This document shows positions 23,894-34,256 of a stretch of 64,000 nt of DNA, piece after piece. The notes beneath the pieces are model-generated. The model did not search any database and had not been told where the DNA came from. It saw only the letters and a program-made list of their open reading frames with translations. Source of the DNA: Pseudomonas sp. S35 (GTDB lineage: Bacteria; Pseudomonadota; Gammaproteobacteria; Pseudomonadales; Pseudomonadaceae); contig NZ_CP019431.1 of assembly GCF_009866765.1 (NCBI RefSeq), forward strand, positions 4,340,001-4,404,000, in the 5' to 3' direction. Position 1 is the first letter of the stretch. The number at the start of each line of letters is the position of its first letter. The position numbers and the translations under genes were made by a program.

Positions 23894-25816
23894 TTACTCC
23901 GAATCTGGGCGACCACGCCGGGAAACCGCTTGCGCGAGGAACTCAGCGAACTGGGCGACGGGCATCGAGCCCAGGTCAGCACCTTCACGAGTACGCACAG
24001 CGACAGTCTGCATCTCGACTTCCCGATCTCCGATAACCAAAAGATAGGGAACCTTGAGCAAAGTATGCTCGCGGATTTTAAAGCCGATCTTTTCATTTCT
24101 CAAGTCGGACTTGGCACGAAATCCGCTTTCGTTGAGAGTTTTTTCAACTTCAGCGGCAAAATCTGCCTGTTTATCAGTGATATTCATGATCACTGCCTGG
24201 GTCGGCGCCAGCCACGCAGGGAATGCACCCTCGTAGTGCTCGATCAGGATCCCGACGAACCGTTCGAACGAGCCGAGGATCGCCCGGTGCAGCATAACCG
24301 GGTGTTTACGGCTGTTGTCTTCGGAGACGTATTCGGCTCCCAGACGGATCGGCAGGTTAAAATCGAGCTGCAAGGTACCACATTGCCAGACACGGCCAAG
24401 GCAATCTTTCAGCGAGAACTCGATCTTAGGACCGTAGAACGCGCCCTCGCCCGGCTGCAAATCGTACGCAAGGCCCGCACTGTCTAGCGCTGCGGCCAGA
24501 GCAGCTTCGGCGCGATCCCACAACTCGTCGGAGCCAACGCGTTTTTCCGGACGAGTGGACAGCTTCATTTCGACTTCGGTGAAGCCGAAATCGCGATAAA
24601 CGTCCATGGTCAGCTTGATGAACGCGGCGGATTCAGCCTGCATCTGCTCTTCGGTGCAGAAGATGTGGGCGTCGTCCTGAGTAAAGCCACGTACACGCAT
24701 GATGCCGTGCAGAGCGCCCGACGGCTCGTTACGGTGGCAAGCACCGAACTCGGCCAGACGCATCGGCAGCTCGCGGTAGCTCTTCAGGCCTTGGTTGAAC
24801 ACCTGCACGTGGCACGGGCAGTTCATTGGCTTGATGGCGTAGTCGCGATTTTCCGACTGGGTGGTGAACATGTTGTCGGCGTAGTTGGCCCAGTGCCCGG
24901 ATTTCTCCCACAGGCTACGGTCAACGACCTGCGGAGTCTTGATCTCCAGGTAGCCGTTATCGCGCTGAACCTTGCGCATGTACTGCTCGAGCACCTGGTA
25001 CAGGGTCCAGCCGTTCGGGTGCCAGAACACCATGCCCGGCGCTTCTTCCTGGAGATGGAACAGGTTCAGGCGCTTGCCGATCTTGCGATGGTCGCGTTTT
25101 TCGGCTTCTTCGATGCGCTGGATGTAGGCCGCCAGCTGCTTCTTGTCAGCCCAGGCGGTGCCGTAGATCCGTTGCAACTGTTCGTTCTTGGCATCGCCGC
25201 GCCAGTAGGCACCGGACAGCTTGGTCAACTTGAACGACTTGAGGAATCGTGTGTTCGGCACGTGCGGGCCACGGCACATGTCGACGTATTCTTCGTGGTA
25301 GTACAGGCCCATGGCCTGCTCGTCCGGCATGTCTTCCACCAGACGCAGCTTGTAGTCTTCGCCACGGGCGGTGAACACGTCGATCACTTCGGCGCGCGGG
25401 GTGACCTTTTTGATGACGTCGTAGTCTTTCTCGATCAGCGCGTGCATGCGCTGCTCGATGGCTGCCATGTCGTCCGGAGTGAAAGGACGCTCGTAGGCGA
25501 TATCGTAATAGAAGCCTTCTTCGATAACCGGACCGATCACCATCTTTGCGGTTGGGTACAGCTGCTTGACCGCGTGGCCAATCAAGTGAGCGCAAGAGTG
25601 ACGAATGATCTCCAGCCCCTCTTGATCCTTGGGCGTGATGATTTGCAGGCTGGCGTCGGAGGTGATCAGGTCACTGGCGTCGACTAGCTTGCCGTCGACT
25701 TTACCGGCGACGGTGGCCTTGGCCAGGCCGGCACCAATGGATGCGGCGACCTCGGCTACGGAAACCGCATGATCGAATGAACGTTGACTGCCATCGGGAA
25801 GAGTAATAGTTGGCAT
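23894..25816 (-). CDS. thrS: Threonyl-tRNA synthetase
   Basis: The 640-residue protein has the TGS domain ([20 protein letters not shown]), the editing domain with [16 protein letters not shown], the class II core with PMNCPCHV (zinc-site cysteine) and [15 protein letters not shown], and the anticodon domain ([15 protein letters not shown]). The ATG at 25816 has GGAGGCGCC ahead; longer frames lack one. It leads the operon thrS-infC-rpmI-rplT-pheS-pheT-ihfA-merR. Confidence 0.98.
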   Translation of the reverse strand: MPTITLPDGSQRSFDHAVSVAEVAASIGAGLAKATVAGKVDGKLVDASDLITSDASLQIITPKDQEGLEIIRHSCAHLIGHAVKQLYPTAKMVIGPVIEEGFYYDIAYERPFTPDDMAAIEQRMHALIEKDYDVIKKVTPRAEVIDVFTARGEDYKLRLVEDMPDEQAMGLYYHEEYVDMCRGPHVPNTRFLKSFKLTKLSGAYWRGDAKNEQLQRIYGTAWADKKQLAAYIQRIEEAEKRDHRKIGKRLNLFHLQEEAPGMVFWHPNGWTLYQVLEQYMRKVQRDNGYLEIKTPQVVDRSLWEKSGHWANYADNMFTTQSENRDYAIKPMNCPCHVQVFNQGLKSYRELPMRLAEFGACHRNEPSGALHGIMRVRGFTQDDAHIFCTEEQMQAESAAFIKLTMDVYRDFGFTEVEMKLSTRPEKRVGSDELWDRAEAALAAALDSAGLAYDLQPGEGAFYGPKIEFSLKDCLGRVWQCGTLQLDFNLPIRLGAEYVSEDNSRKHPVMLHRAILGSFERFVGILIEHYEGAFPAWLAPTQAVIMNITDKQADFAAEVEKTLNESGFRAKSDLRNEKIGFKIREHTLLKVPYLLVIGDREVEMQTVAVRTREGADLGSMPVAQFAEFLAQAVSRRGRPDSE

Positions 25817-26181
25817 GGCGCCTCCTCTCCTAGTGGTGACCCCTACCAAAGGTCACGTGGGTTGGGATGAGCCAGTACAAGATCCAACACCAGGCCGTTC
25901 AGTGATGAACGCCTGCCTTACAGCGGCAGGAGCCTTTCGGCCAACCGATAATCGAACCAGAGTGACTGGAGTGAGCTAAAAAGAACGTGGCAAGACGGCA
26001 AATGGCGCGCCTGTAAAAGCCAGGCCGACGATGCTAGCACAGATGAACGGTCATCGCGCCGACGCCCTCTTATGTAAAGACAAATTCCCGGCTTTATAGC
26101 TGCAAAAATGAACTTGGACTGTACCCAAGCCCTCAAACCCCCTGAGAATCGCCGTTCGTCCTCGAATTAAAGGAGCACTTC
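25817..26181. other. Divergent intergenic region upstream of thrS
   Basis: About 365 bp without a supported gene. It must hold the thrS promoter and leader (minus) and the promoter of the exported protein at 26182 (plus, with a GGAG ribosome site). I see no classical T-box or other riboswitch by eye. An AT-richer patch at 26075-26110 could contain promoter elements. Confidence 0.5.
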
Positions 26182-26496
26182 ATGATGCGTTTTACCTCTA
26201 CCCTCGCGCTCGCCGCCTCCCTGACCCTCCTTTCCCTCGGCGCGCAGGCCGCAGCCCCATCGAACTGGCCAGCCGGCGCTCGTGACAGCTTCGTCAACGA
26301 TTGCAGCGCTGCCGCCAGCCAGAACGTGGACGCCAAAACCGCCAAAGCCCACTGCGAATGTGGCGCGGACAAGATCAATGCCGAGTTGACCACCGCTGAG
26401 ATCAAAGAACTCATGACCAACCCGAATGCCAGCGCACCACTCAAAAACAAGGCAGTCGCGGCAATTTCGTCCTGCAAAGTGGTGAAGAAAAAATAA
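26182..26496 (+). CDS. Exported small cysteine-containing protein, unknown function
   Basis: The 104-residue protein has a clear Sec signal peptide (MMRFTSTLALAASLTLLSLG, cleavage after AQA). The mature part has four cysteines (DCSAA, HCECG, SSC), likely oxidised in the periplasm, then basic KVVKKK at the end. I do not recognise the family; it is probably Pseudomonas-specific. The start is preceded by AAGGAG. Confidence 0.85.
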   Translation: MMRFTSTLALAASLTLLSLGAQAAAPSNWPAGARDSFVNDCSAAASQNVDAKTAKAHCECGADKINAELTTAEIKELMTNPNASAPLKNKAVAAISSCKVVKKK

Positions 26497-26607
26497 GATC
26501 GGCCTTCGATCTGACGGTCTTTTTGTTGAAAAAACCGCCTGAAAACTGCCATTTCTCACAAATCTCATCGCTTTTATGGCTTTTTTTACCAGCTGATATT
26601 TCGCGCA

Positions 26608-26630
26608 AAAGCCCCGTATTTCGGGGCTTT
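26608..26630. terminator. Terminator-like hairpin
   Basis: AAAGCCCCG-TATT-T-CGGGGCTTT is an A/T-flanked hairpin downstream of the exported-protein gene and upstream of the cold-shock gene. Confidence 0.6.
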
Positions 26631-26785
26631 CAGCCGAGTAAAGCACTAAACGCAACGCTATTGATTAGCAAACAATGCCTTGGGGGGGCTCCCAAGCCGA
26701 ACATTTCGACTATGATAGCCCGGTGTGCCCAGTTGGCCTGAGCAGCACAGCACTACTGAAAATATATGTTTCTTGGAGATACACC

Positions 26786-26998
26786 ATGTCTAATCGCCAA
26801 ACCGGCACCGTTAAATGGTTCAACGATGAAAAAGGCTTCGGCTTCATCACTCCTCAAGGTGGCGGTGACGACCTGTTCGTACACTTCAAAGCTATCGAAA
26901 GCGACGGTTTCAAAAGCCTGAAAGAAGGCCAAACCGTTTCCTTCGTGGCTGAGAAAGGCCAAAAGGGTATGCAAGCTGCACAGGTTCGCGGCGAGTAA
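26786..26998 (+). CDS. Cold-shock-domain protein (CspA/CapB type)
   Basis: The 70-residue protein [20 protein letters not shown] contains RNP1 KGFGFI and RNP2 LFVHF, binding single-stranded nucleic acid as an RNA chaperone. The start has TTGGAG 7 nt upstream. The AT-rich leader before it (26500-26785) is long, as in cold-shock mRNAs, though I cannot assign a thermosensor. Confidence 0.95.
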   Translation: MSNRQTGTVKWFNDEKGFGFITPQGGGDDLFVHFKAIESDGFKSLKEGQTVSFVAEKGQKGMQAAQVRGE

Positions 26999-27012
26999 TT
27001 CTCCGCTGAGCT

Positions 27013-27044
27013 AAAAAAACCCCGTCCATGCGACGGGGTTTTTT
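27013..27044. terminator. Bidirectional Rho-independent terminator
   Basis: An A-run, then AACCCCGTC-CATG-CGACGGGGTT and a T-run lie between the cold-shock gene and the convergent I78 gene, serving both directions. Confidence 0.92.
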
Positions 27045-27071
27045 ATGGGTGCCGTAAAAGCCTGCAGAGGC

Positions 27072-27392
27072 TTAGCCGCAATTGACCCGAGTGATCACCA
27101 AGTTGTCGTCGGTGTTCAGGTTGAGGCGATCGGAACGGTATTCCAGGGTGATCATATCGCTGGGCTTGAGGATCCGCGCGTTCTGCGCGCCGGCACGGGT
27201 GCGGGCCTGTTCCAGCAACTGGGGCGAGGCTTTCTGGCCGATCGTGAATTCGGCGGCCTTTGACTCACAGCGACTATGCCCGGCATCGGCCACGGCGGTG
27301 TCTTTGGCTGGCTCAGAGGCACCTGGGGTGCTGCAACCCGCCAACGCGAGCGCGGCCAACAAAGTACCCAATGATGCGAGCTTCCAAGGCAT
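27072..27392 (-). CDS. Putative I78-family peptidase inhibitor lipoprotein
   Basis: The 106-residue protein begins MPWKLASLGTLLAALALAGC, a lipoprotein signal with lipobox LAGC. The C-terminal ~60 residues (ILKPSDMITLEYRSDRLNLN, then TDDNLVITRVNCG) fit the I78 inhibitor family, proposed to protect against secreted serine proteases. Two further cysteines could form a disulfide. The start is preceded by AGGAGG. Confidence 0.78.
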   Translation of the reverse strand: MPWKLASLGTLLAALALAGCSTPGASEPAKDTAVADAGHSRCESKAAEFTIGQKASPQLLEQARTRAGAQNARILKPSDMITLEYRSDRLNLNTDDNLVITRVNCG

Positions 27393-27538
27393 GAAGCCTC
27401 CTATTGATAAAAAATGAACAGAGAGCGTACGACAGCGTTCCGGCAAGATTGGTTTCAAGACGTAAACCGCCGACGGACAAGTCTGCCTGACTCTCAGCAG
27501 GCATTCGCGCGATCAATCGTGACCAGATATGAACGCAA

Positions 27539-27844
27539 TCAGTAGATATCGATGTAATCGAACAGTGGCTTGGGCCAGTTCTGCTTCAATGCATTAAAAA
27601 TCTGCATCACCCAGACCTCATCGCTCGCCGCCACGTTACCTACATAACCGGAGCCCTTGGCCCAGGTTTCAAGGCGAAACAGCAGGCCGTCTATATCACT
27701 GCCGCCCACTACACCCGACGAGATGTAAGCGATTCCGGCCTTCGTCACACGCAACTGGGTGTGCTCATCATCACTGGCACTGGCGAGCATTTGGCGCACG
27801 GCGTCCAGGCTCAGGCTGTCAGGTTCATTCAAATCGATCTGCAC
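27539..27844 (-). CDS. Conserved Pseudomonas protein of unknown function
   Basis: The GTG at 27844 has GGGGA 8 nt upstream and gives a 101-residue protein (VQIDLNEPDSLSLDAVRQML, then LRVTKAGIAYISSGVV and FRLETWAKGSGYVG). It resembles small cytosolic pseudomonad proteins I have seen with an MQIDLN start, with no known role. An ATG start upstream at 27970 lacks a ribosome site. Confidence 0.7.
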   Translation of the reverse strand: MQIDLNEPDSLSLDAVRQMLASASDDEHTQLRVTKAGIAYISSGVVGGSDIDGLLFRLETWAKGSGYVGNVAASDEVWVMQIFNALKQNWPKPLFDYIDIY

Positions 27845-28001
27845 GCGGTTGTTCCCCGGCAATAAAACAGGGGCACAGTGTGTCACAGCGCTTGGCTCAT
27901 GCCTAAGTAGCAGTGCCAAATGCCGTGCAAAATGCTTAACTGCGCCCGCTGGAACCGCGTTCCAGCGCATTGCCCAGGACCTTCAGCCCCGTGAGATATC
28001 C

Positions 28002-28214
28002 ATGACCACCGTAACGCTCCAAGCCGACATCAAAGCCAAGTGGCCCCAAGGACAGAGCTCCTACAGCCCCGGAAGCCCAGAGGAACTGGCAATCATCGGC
28101 ATCGACCTGCTGGTCAAGGAACTGGGGACCCAGGCGGCGCAAGCGTTCATCGGCCAGGTATTCGAGAAATACCCGGCCGACCACAGAGGGGCACACGACC
28201 CCGACCGCGAGTAA
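28002..28214 (+). CDS. Small conserved protein, 70 aa
   Basis: The acidic protein MTTVTLQADIKAKWPQGQSS contains LAIIGIDLLVKELGTQAA and ends PADHRGAHDPDRE. No family is recognised. GTGAG precedes the ATG. Convergent with the nucleoside hydrolase. Confidence 0.7.
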   Translation: MTTVTLQADIKAKWPQGQSSYSPGSPEELAIIGIDLLVKELGTQAAQAFIGQVFEKYPADHRGAHDPDRE

Positions 28215-28247
28215 GAACCGGCCAACGAATGTCGGCCGCTGCAGCGG

Positions 28248-29276
28248 TCACTTCAGGCGCGCAAGGCGCTCGGTCAGCAGGTCGAAAAAGCCCTGGGCGT
28301 CGCCGTTCTCAACCCAGAATGCATTCTTCGGCTGCTTCAGGCCGTCGTACCAGTCGACAATGGTCTGACCGAATGTCGGGCCTTCACGGCTGTCTACCAC
28401 CACGTTGACCTCACGCCCGCTGAACAACGAAGGCTTGAGCAGGTAGGCAACGACGGTGGCGTCGTGCACCGGGCCGCCGGGAATACCGTAGTGCTCCATA
28501 TCGCCCTTGACGTACTCGTTGAGAATGTCGCCGACCACCTTGCTCGCGTTGTTCTTGATATCGGCGATTTTCTTCAGGCGCGCGTCGCTGGTCAGCACTT
28601 TGTGTGTTACGTCCAACGGCAAGTAGGTCAGTTTCACGCCACTCTTGAGCACGACCTCAGCCGCGATCGGGTCGGCGAACAGGTTGAACTCGGCAACCGG
28701 TGTGATATTACCGCCGTTAAAGTGCGCACCGCCCATCACCACCACTTCCTTGATGCCCTGAGTGATTTGCGGGTCCTGAGTCAATGCCAGCGCCAGGTTG
28801 GTCTGTGGGCCGAGCATGGCAATTGTGATGCTGTGAGGCTTGGCAGCACGAAGGGTCTTGATCAGGTAATCAACGGCATTACCCTCGGCCAAGCCCTTTT
28901 TGGGTTCGTGCACGGCAACCCCGGAAATACCTTCCTTGCCGTGGATATTCTCGGCATAGATCGGCTTGCGCAGCAACGGCGCTGGTGCACCCGCGTACAC
29001 CGGGATGTCCTCGCGCCCTGCCCACTCGCGAGCCAGCCGCGCATTGCGGGAGGTTTTGTCCAGGCGCACGTTGCCGGCAACCGTCGTCAGCGCACGGATG
29101 CTCAACTCCTCAGGGGACGCCATGGCAAAGAGCAAGGCCACTACGTCATCGGCACCGGGGTCAGTGTCGATGATCAGGTCGATTTTCTCCGCCGCCTGGG
29201 CGCTTGCTGCAGTGAGTGCGGACAAAAGCAGGACACTCCGGAACAGGTTTTTCAGGGTTGGGATTCCACGGTGCAT
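28248..29276 (-). CDS. Exported nucleoside hydrolase (IU-NH family)
   Basis: The 342-residue protein has a signal peptide (LLLSALTAASAQA) and the family motifs: DTDPGADD (calcium site), the TNLA loop, NLFADPIAAEVV and PVHDATVVAYL with the catalytic histidine. It would split ribonucleosides in the periplasm to base plus ribose. It ends the rbs operon, next to rbsD, so the released ribose can be imported by RbsABC and phosphorylated by RbsK. The start is preceded by AAGGAG. Confidence 0.9.
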   Translation of the reverse strand: MHRGIPTLKNLFRSVLLLSALTAASAQAAEKIDLIIDTDPGADDVVALLFAMASPEELSIRALTTVAGNVRLDKTSRNARLAREWAGREDIPVYAGAPAPLLRKPIYAENIHGKEGISGVAVHEPKKGLAEGNAVDYLIKTLRAAKPHSITIAMLGPQTNLALALTQDPQITQGIKEVVVMGGAHFNGGNITPVAEFNLFADPIAAEVVLKSGVKLTYLPLDVTHKVLTSDARLKKIADIKNNASKVVGDILNEYVKGDMEHYGIPGGPVHDATVVAYLLKPSLFSGREVNVVVDSREGPTFGQTIVDWYDGLKQPKNAFWVENGDAQGFFDLLTERLARLK

Positions 29277-29303
29277 AAAACACTCCTTGTCGTTGGGGGA
29301 ACG

Positions 29304-29708
29304 CTAAAACGTCACGCCGGACACCAGCGCAATATTGCAGTACGGCTGGCACTCGCCCGTGCGCACGACGGCGCGCGCGGTGCGGCTGAGTTGCTTGAAC
29401 CCTTCATGGCTGAGCAGGCGCCGCTCACCTAGGGCGGCCTGTTCAGCAAGGGCATTCAACTCAGTCAGCGCAGGAGGCTGCTTGAGTAGGATTTCTTCAG
29501 CCAGCACGTGGCTTTCCACCTGCATTTCGCTGAGCACAGTGCGCAGGGTGCTGATGAAGTCGGGGATGCCCTGGGTCAGCGCCAGGTCGATCAGCTCAAC
29601 GCCTGGCGGCACCGGCAGGCCGGCATCGCCGATGACCAGGACGTCGCCATGGCCCAGGGATGCGATGACGCGCGACAGAGCAATATTGAGCAACGGGGTC
29701 TTTTTCAT
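29304..29708 (-). CDS. rbsD: D-ribose pyranase
   Basis: The 134-residue protein [20 protein letters not shown], with [18 protein letters not shown] and the C-terminal [20 protein letters not shown], is typical RbsD, interconverting pyranose and furanose ribose. Its start overlaps the rbsK stop by 4 nt. Confidence 0.95.
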   Translation of the reverse strand: MKKTPLLNIALSRVIASLGHGDVLVIGDAGLPVPPGVELIDLALTQGIPDFISTLRTVLSEMQVESHVLAEEILLKQPPALTELNALAEQAALGERRLLSHEGFKQLSRTARAVVRTGECQPYCNIALVSGVTF

Positions 29709-30622
29709 TCGGGCACAAAACCTTGAACGTCATGCAGCGTGGGAATGGAGGGTTGCGCGCCGGCGCGAGTGACCGACAGCGCTGCGGCCACTTGGCCAAA
29801 ACGGATGGCCTCGGCCTCACCTTTGCCGCTGGCCAATGCAGCAGCAAAGCCGCCAACGAAGGTGTCGCCCGCGGCCGTGGTGTCCACCGCCTTGACCTTG
29901 GGTGCAGCGAGATGCTCAAAGCGCCGGCCGTCAGCAAACAGCGCGCCTTGAGCACCGAGCGTGATGATGACTTTGCCGGCCCCGGCGTTGATCAGTTGCG
30001 TCGCAGCCGCCTTGGCACTGTCGAGAGAGTCAACCGTCACACCGCTCAGCGCGGTGGCTTCGCTCTCATTGGGAATCAGGTAATCGACGCAGGCATACCA
30101 TTCTTTCGGCAAGGGACCGCTGGCCGGGGCCGGGTTGAGGATCACAGTCTTGCCCAATGCACGGCCACGCTGGAGGGCGTAGCCCACGGTCGCCATTGGC
30201 ACTTCCAGCTGGCAGATGATCACATCGCCAGCTTGCAGCACTGCATCAGCGGCCTGCAGTGATGCAGGCGTCAGCTCACCGTTGCTGCCCGCAACGATCA
30301 CAATGGCGTTCTGGCTGCTGTCGTCCACCACGATCAACGCCACCCCGCTGGAACCGTCCACGGCGTTGACGGCCTGGCAATCGATACCTTCCACCAGCAA
30401 CGCATCACGCAGCTCAGCGCCGTAGGCGTCCTTGCCCACACAGCCAATCATCGCCACATCCGCGCCCAGCCTTGCCACTGCCACGGCCTGGTTGGCACCC
30501 TTGCCTCCAGGAACGGTGGAGAACGTTTGACCGATCAGGGTTTCACCGGCGCGGGGCAGCCGACTGGCACGAGTGACCAGGTCCATGTTCAGGCTGCCTA
30601 CTACCACTACTTTTGCTGGCAT
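29705..30622 (-). CDS. rbsK: Ribokinase
   Basis: The 305-residue PfkB-family kinase has [16 protein letters not shown] near the N-terminus and the catalytic [17 protein letters not shown] box (Asp of the GAGD-like motif). It phosphorylates ribose to ribose-5-phosphate. It lies between rbsR and rbsD with close spacing. Confidence 0.95.
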   Translation of the reverse strand: MPAKVVVVGSLNMDLVTRASRLPRAGETLIGQTFSTVPGGKGANQAVAVARLGADVAMIGCVGKDAYGAELRDALLVEGIDCQAVNAVDGSSGVALIVVDDSSQNAIVIVAGSNGELTPASLQAADAVLQAGDVIICQLEVPMATVGYALQRGRALGKTVILNPAPASGPLPKEWYACVDYLIPNESEATALSGVTVDSLDSAKAAATQLINAGAGKVIITLGAQGALFADGRRFEHLAAPKVKAVDTTAAGDTFVGGFAAALASGKGEAEAIRFGQVAAALSVTRAGAQPSIPTLHDVQGFVPE

Positions 30623-30645
30623 ACATCAGTACTCATCAAGTCGGT

Positions 30646-31668
30646 TCAGCGGTACTGGGCGAACACGCCGGCGACGGGCGCCGTCGACTCGCGCAATACA
30701 ATGCTCGGCGTCACGATGCGTTGATCGATCGGCAGTTGGGGGGTTGCAATTCGTCGCAGTAAAAGCTCGGCCGCGGTCTCGCCCAGTTGCAGGATCGATT
30801 GCCCGACCGTGGTCAGTGCCGGGTACACGTAGCGGCCCATCTGAATGTCATCGAAGCCAATCACCGACAGCTCGCCGGGCACGCGAATGCCACGCTCGGC
30901 GGCTGCGCGTAACACGCCGAACCCGATCATGTCGTTGCTGGCAAAAATCGCGCTGGGTGGGTTTTGTGCTAGCAATTGCGCGGCGGCGGCGTAACCGCCG
31001 TTGCTGGTGAAGTCACTTTCCAGGGTGCGCGTGGCCGTCACCGCCACGCCCGCCTCAAGCAAGGCGCGGTGGTACCCCGCCAGGCGCATTTGCGCCACGC
31101 GGGTATGAGCGGGGCCGCCAATGCAGGCGATATCGCGATGCCCCAGCTCCAGCAAGTGCCGGGTCGCCAGGTAGGCGCCCTGCTCGTGATCAATGCGCAC
31201 CAGGTCGACATCAATGCCGTCCAGCGCGCGGTCGACAATCACCATGGGCGTGCGCACTGCGCTCAGGCCTGCGGCGAGGCCGCTGTCATCGCCACCGACC
31301 GAGGTCACGATCAAGCCATCGACGCGCTTCTCCAGCAGCACCCGCAGATAGCTGCGCTGTTTTTGCGCGTTGTCATCGGAATTACACAGGATTACGCAGT
31401 AGCCGTTACGCTCGCAGTAATCCTCGATGCCCCGCGCCAGCTCCGCAAAGTACGGGTTGAGGCTGTTAGGCACCAGCAAACCAATGGTGGCCGTGGTCTT
31501 GGCCTTGAGCGAGCGCGCGACCGCGCTGGGTACGTAGTCGAGGTGCTTGATCGCGGCTTCGACCTTTATGCGTACCGGCTCGCTCACTGGGCGCGTCTTG
31601 TTCACCACATGGGACACGGTGGTGTAGGAAATACCTGCAAGCGCGGCCACATCCTTGATCGTTGCCAT
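30646..31668 (-). CDS. rbsR: LacI-family ribose operon repressor
   Basis: The 340-residue protein has a LacI/PurR-type helix-turn-helix (MATIKDVAALAGISYTTVSH) with hinge and a periplasmic-binding-like effector domain (IGLLVPNSLNPYFAELARGI). It is embedded between rbsC and rbsK, so it is probably co-expressed and negatively autoregulated. The likely operator is the palindrome at 35338-35351. Confidence 0.93.
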   Translation of the reverse strand: MATIKDVAALAGISYTTVSHVVNKTRPVSEPVRIKVEAAIKHLDYVPSAVARSLKAKTTATIGLLVPNSLNPYFAELARGIEDYCERNGYCVILCNSDDNAQKQRSYLRVLLEKRVDGLIVTSVGGDDSGLAAGLSAVRTPMVIVDRALDGIDVDLVRIDHEQGAYLATRHLLELGHRDIACIGGPAHTRVAQMRLAGYHRALLEAGVAVTATRTLESDFTSNGGYAAAAQLLAQNPPSAIFASNDMIGFGVLRAAAERGIRVPGELSVIGFDDIQMGRYVYPALTTVGQSILQLGETAAELLLRRIATPQLPIDQRIVTPSIVLRESTAPVAGVFAQYR

Positions 31669-31671
31669 GGC

Positions 31672-32649
31672 TCAGCCCCGCCGACTGGCGCGTTGGCTGC
31701 GGTAGGTATCGAGCACCACGGCAATCACGATCACGGCACCGGTGATGATGCGCTTGGTGGGTTCCGTGGCGCCGATCTGCGCCAGGCCGGCAGCCAATAC
31801 CGAAATAATCAACACACCAAAGAAGGTACTGATCACCGAACCGCGCCCGCCCATCAGGCTGGTACCGCCGATCACCACCGCGGCGATCACTTGCAGCTCC
31901 AGGCCTGAGCCGGCGTTCGGGTCCGCCGCTTCCAGGCGCGAGATCTGGAACAGTGCCGCCACACCGGCCAACAGGCCCATCAGGCTGAACACCAGGATTT
32001 TATAGGGCTTGGGATTGATACCGGCCAGGCGCACCGCCTCTTCATTGGTGCCGATGCCGATCAGGTAACGGCCGAATACCGTGCGGGTCAATACCAACTG
32101 GGCAGCGACGATCACCAGCAGCGCGATGATGAACGAGGGAGAAATACCGAAGGCAATCGGGTTGGACAGCCAGGCAAACGAATCACCGATATAGGCGGTG
32201 CGTGAACCGGTCATCTGGTACGCCACGCCGCGAGCCATCTCCAGCACACCGAGGGACACGATAAATGACGGAATCCGCCAGGCCACGGTGATCGAACCGG
32301 TGATGGTGCCAGCCAACGCAGCGCAACCCATACCCAGCAAAGCGGCTGGCAACACGCTCCAACCCCAACCGAGAATCGCCACGCTCACCGCCGACGCCGC
32401 CAACGCCAATACCGAGCCCACCGACAGGTCAATGCCACCGATGATCAGGATGAAGGTCATGCCCACCGCCAGTACCATCAGGTCCGGGATCTGGTTGGCC
32501 AGGGTGCTGAAGGTGTCGTAGGACAGGAAGTGATCGCTCAGCACCGAGAACAGCGCAATCATCGCGAGCAAGGCACCCGCCAGCCCCAGGTAAGTGCCCA
32601 GGCCGAAGAAATTGCCACCGGTTTTACCGGCAGAGGATGTGGTTTTCAT
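31672..32649 (-). CDS. rbsC: Ribose ABC transporter permease
   Basis: The 325-residue protein has about nine to ten membrane helices and the family motif (GGIDLSVGSVLALAASAV; VIGGTSLMGGRGSV). It pairs with RbsA and RbsB. The N-terminus begins MKTTSSAGKTGGNFFGLG. It overlaps rbsA by 4 nt. Confidence 0.95.
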   Translation of the reverse strand: MKTTSSAGKTGGNFFGLGTYLGLAGALLAMIALFSVLSDHFLSYDTFSTLANQIPDLMVLAVGMTFILIIGGIDLSVGSVLALAASAVSVAILGWGWSVLPAALLGMGCAALAGTITGSITVAWRIPSFIVSLGVLEMARGVAYQMTGSRTAYIGDSFAWLSNPIAFGISPSFIIALLVIVAAQLVLTRTVFGRYLIGIGTNEEAVRLAGINPKPYKILVFSLMGLLAGVAALFQISRLEAADPNAGSGLELQVIAAVVIGGTSLMGGRGSVISTFFGVLIISVLAAGLAQIGATEPTKRIITGAVIVIAVVLDTYRSQRASRRG

Positions 32650-34199
32650 GGGGTATTCCTAGGCGCGGCGTCATTGAGCAGCGCGTCACGTTTCTGATAG
32701 CCGGCAAACGCGGCGGCGAGCAATTCGTCCTGGGTCCAACTGTCGCGCTCGAACGTCTCGATCAAGCGGCCGGCGGAGAGCACGCCGATGCGGTCACAGA
32801 TCAGCATGAGTTCACGCAAGTCACTGGACACCACCACCAACGCCTTGCCCTGGCGGGTCAACTCGCCAAGCAGGGTATAAATGTCGAACTTGGCGCCCAC
32901 GTCGATGCCGCGGGTGGGCTCATCGAACAACATCACCGAGCAGTCGCGCTCCAGCCAACGGCCAATCACCACCTTCTGCTGGTTGCCGCCGGACAGCTGC
33001 GACACCAATTGCGCCGGGCTGGAACTGCGGATGCGCATGGCGTCGATCTGGCGCTTGGCCAATGCGGTTTCGTCCCGGCGATTGACCACGCCACCACCGG
33101 AGATTTCCGGCATGTTGCCCAAGGCAATATTCGCGCTGATGGATTGGGTCAGCAGCAGGCCTTCGCCCTTGCGGTCCTCGGTAATCAAGGCGATGCCATG
33201 ACCGACCGCATCCACCGGCGAACGAATGCTCACCACCTGGGCCGGCGAGCCAAGGGCCACGGTGCCGCTGTCGGCCAGGTCGGCACCAAAGATCAGGCGC
33301 AGCAATTCGGTACGGCCAGCGCCGATCAGGCCGGAAATGCCGTAGATCTCGCCAGCACGCACTTCAAAGGACACGTCGCGGACTTTGTCCGAGCGGGTCA
33401 GGCCTTTCACGGTCAGCGCCGGACCGCCGATGCTGCGCGGGCCAAGATCGATGTGTTCACCCAGCTCGCGGCCGACCATCAAGGTCACCAGTTGCTCGCT
33501 GTTGTAATTGGCCATCGGCTCGACGCAGACCAGCTTGCCGTCGCGCAGTACCGCAATACGCTGGGCGACGCGGGCCAACTCTTCCAGCCGGTGCGAAATG
33601 TAAATGATCGCCACGCCCCGGGCCTGCAAGCGGGTGATTTGTTCAAACAGCATCTCGACTTCACGGGCGGTGAGCATGGCCGTGGGCTCATCGAGAATCA
33701 GTACATGACAGTCGCCGATCAGGTTGCGGGCGATCTCGACCATCTGCTGGTGGCCGATGCCCAGACTGCCAACCAGGGTGTCCGGGTCAATGGCATCCAG
33801 GCCGACCTGGGCCATGGCCTCGATCGCCGCTTTACGCAGGCGCTTGCGGCTGATCCAGCCACCGCAACTGGGCAGGTTATCCAGGAACAGGTTTTCGGCA
33901 ACGGTCAGCGTCGGCAGCAGGTTGAGCTCTTGCATGACCATGCGCACGCCCAGCGCTTCGGCCTGGGTACGACTGGCCGGGCAGTAATCCTGACCGTTGA
34001 ATTGCATGTGCCCGGTGGTCGGTGTGACCAACCCACCGATAATCTTCGACAAGGTACTTTTGCCTGCGCCGTTCTCACCGGTCAGCGCCAGCACTTCCCC
34101 GCGGTTAAGCGTGAGCGTGATGTCGGACAGAACCGGTTGGGCATAGGTCTTACCGATACCGCTGACCGAGAGGACAGCGTTCGGGGCAGAAGATGACAT
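32646..34199 (-). CDS. rbsA: Ribose ABC transporter ATPase
   Basis: The 517-residue protein is a tandem ATPase: first Walker A TGENGAGKST (about residue 40), signature LGIGHQQMVEIAR, second cassette with degenerate GLIGAGRTEL and signature LSGGNQQKVVIGRW. Only the first site is likely fully active, as in sugar importers of this class. It lies between rbsB and rbsC. Confidence 0.95.
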   Translation of the reverse strand: MSSSAPNAVLSVSGIGKTYAQPVLSDITLTLNRGEVLALTGENGAGKSTLSKIIGGLVTPTTGHMQFNGQDYCPASRTQAEALGVRMVMQELNLLPTLTVAENLFLDNLPSCGGWISRKRLRKAAIEAMAQVGLDAIDPDTLVGSLGIGHQQMVEIARNLIGDCHVLILDEPTAMLTAREVEMLFEQITRLQARGVAIIYISHRLEELARVAQRIAVLRDGKLVCVEPMANYNSEQLVTLMVGRELGEHIDLGPRSIGGPALTVKGLTRSDKVRDVSFEVRAGEIYGISGLIGAGRTELLRLIFGADLADSGTVALGSPAQVVSIRSPVDAVGHGIALITEDRKGEGLLLTQSISANIALGNMPEISGGGVVNRRDETALAKRQIDAMRIRSSSPAQLVSQLSGGNQQKVVIGRWLERDCSVMLFDEPTRGIDVGAKFDIYTLLGELTRQGKALVVVSSDLRELMLICDRIGVLSAGRLIETFERDSWTQDELLAAAFAGYQKRDALLNDAAPRNTP

Positions 34200-34256
34200 A
34201 GGAAAATCTCCAGGCGTCCGCCCAGGGCGAGCGGACGCTGTTGGGTGCTACCGCCA

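Noticed and set aside
32637-34196. 519-codon plus-strand frame opposite rbsA
   Set aside because: A GC-rich mirror of rbsA; the minus-strand Walker and signature motifs identify the real gene.
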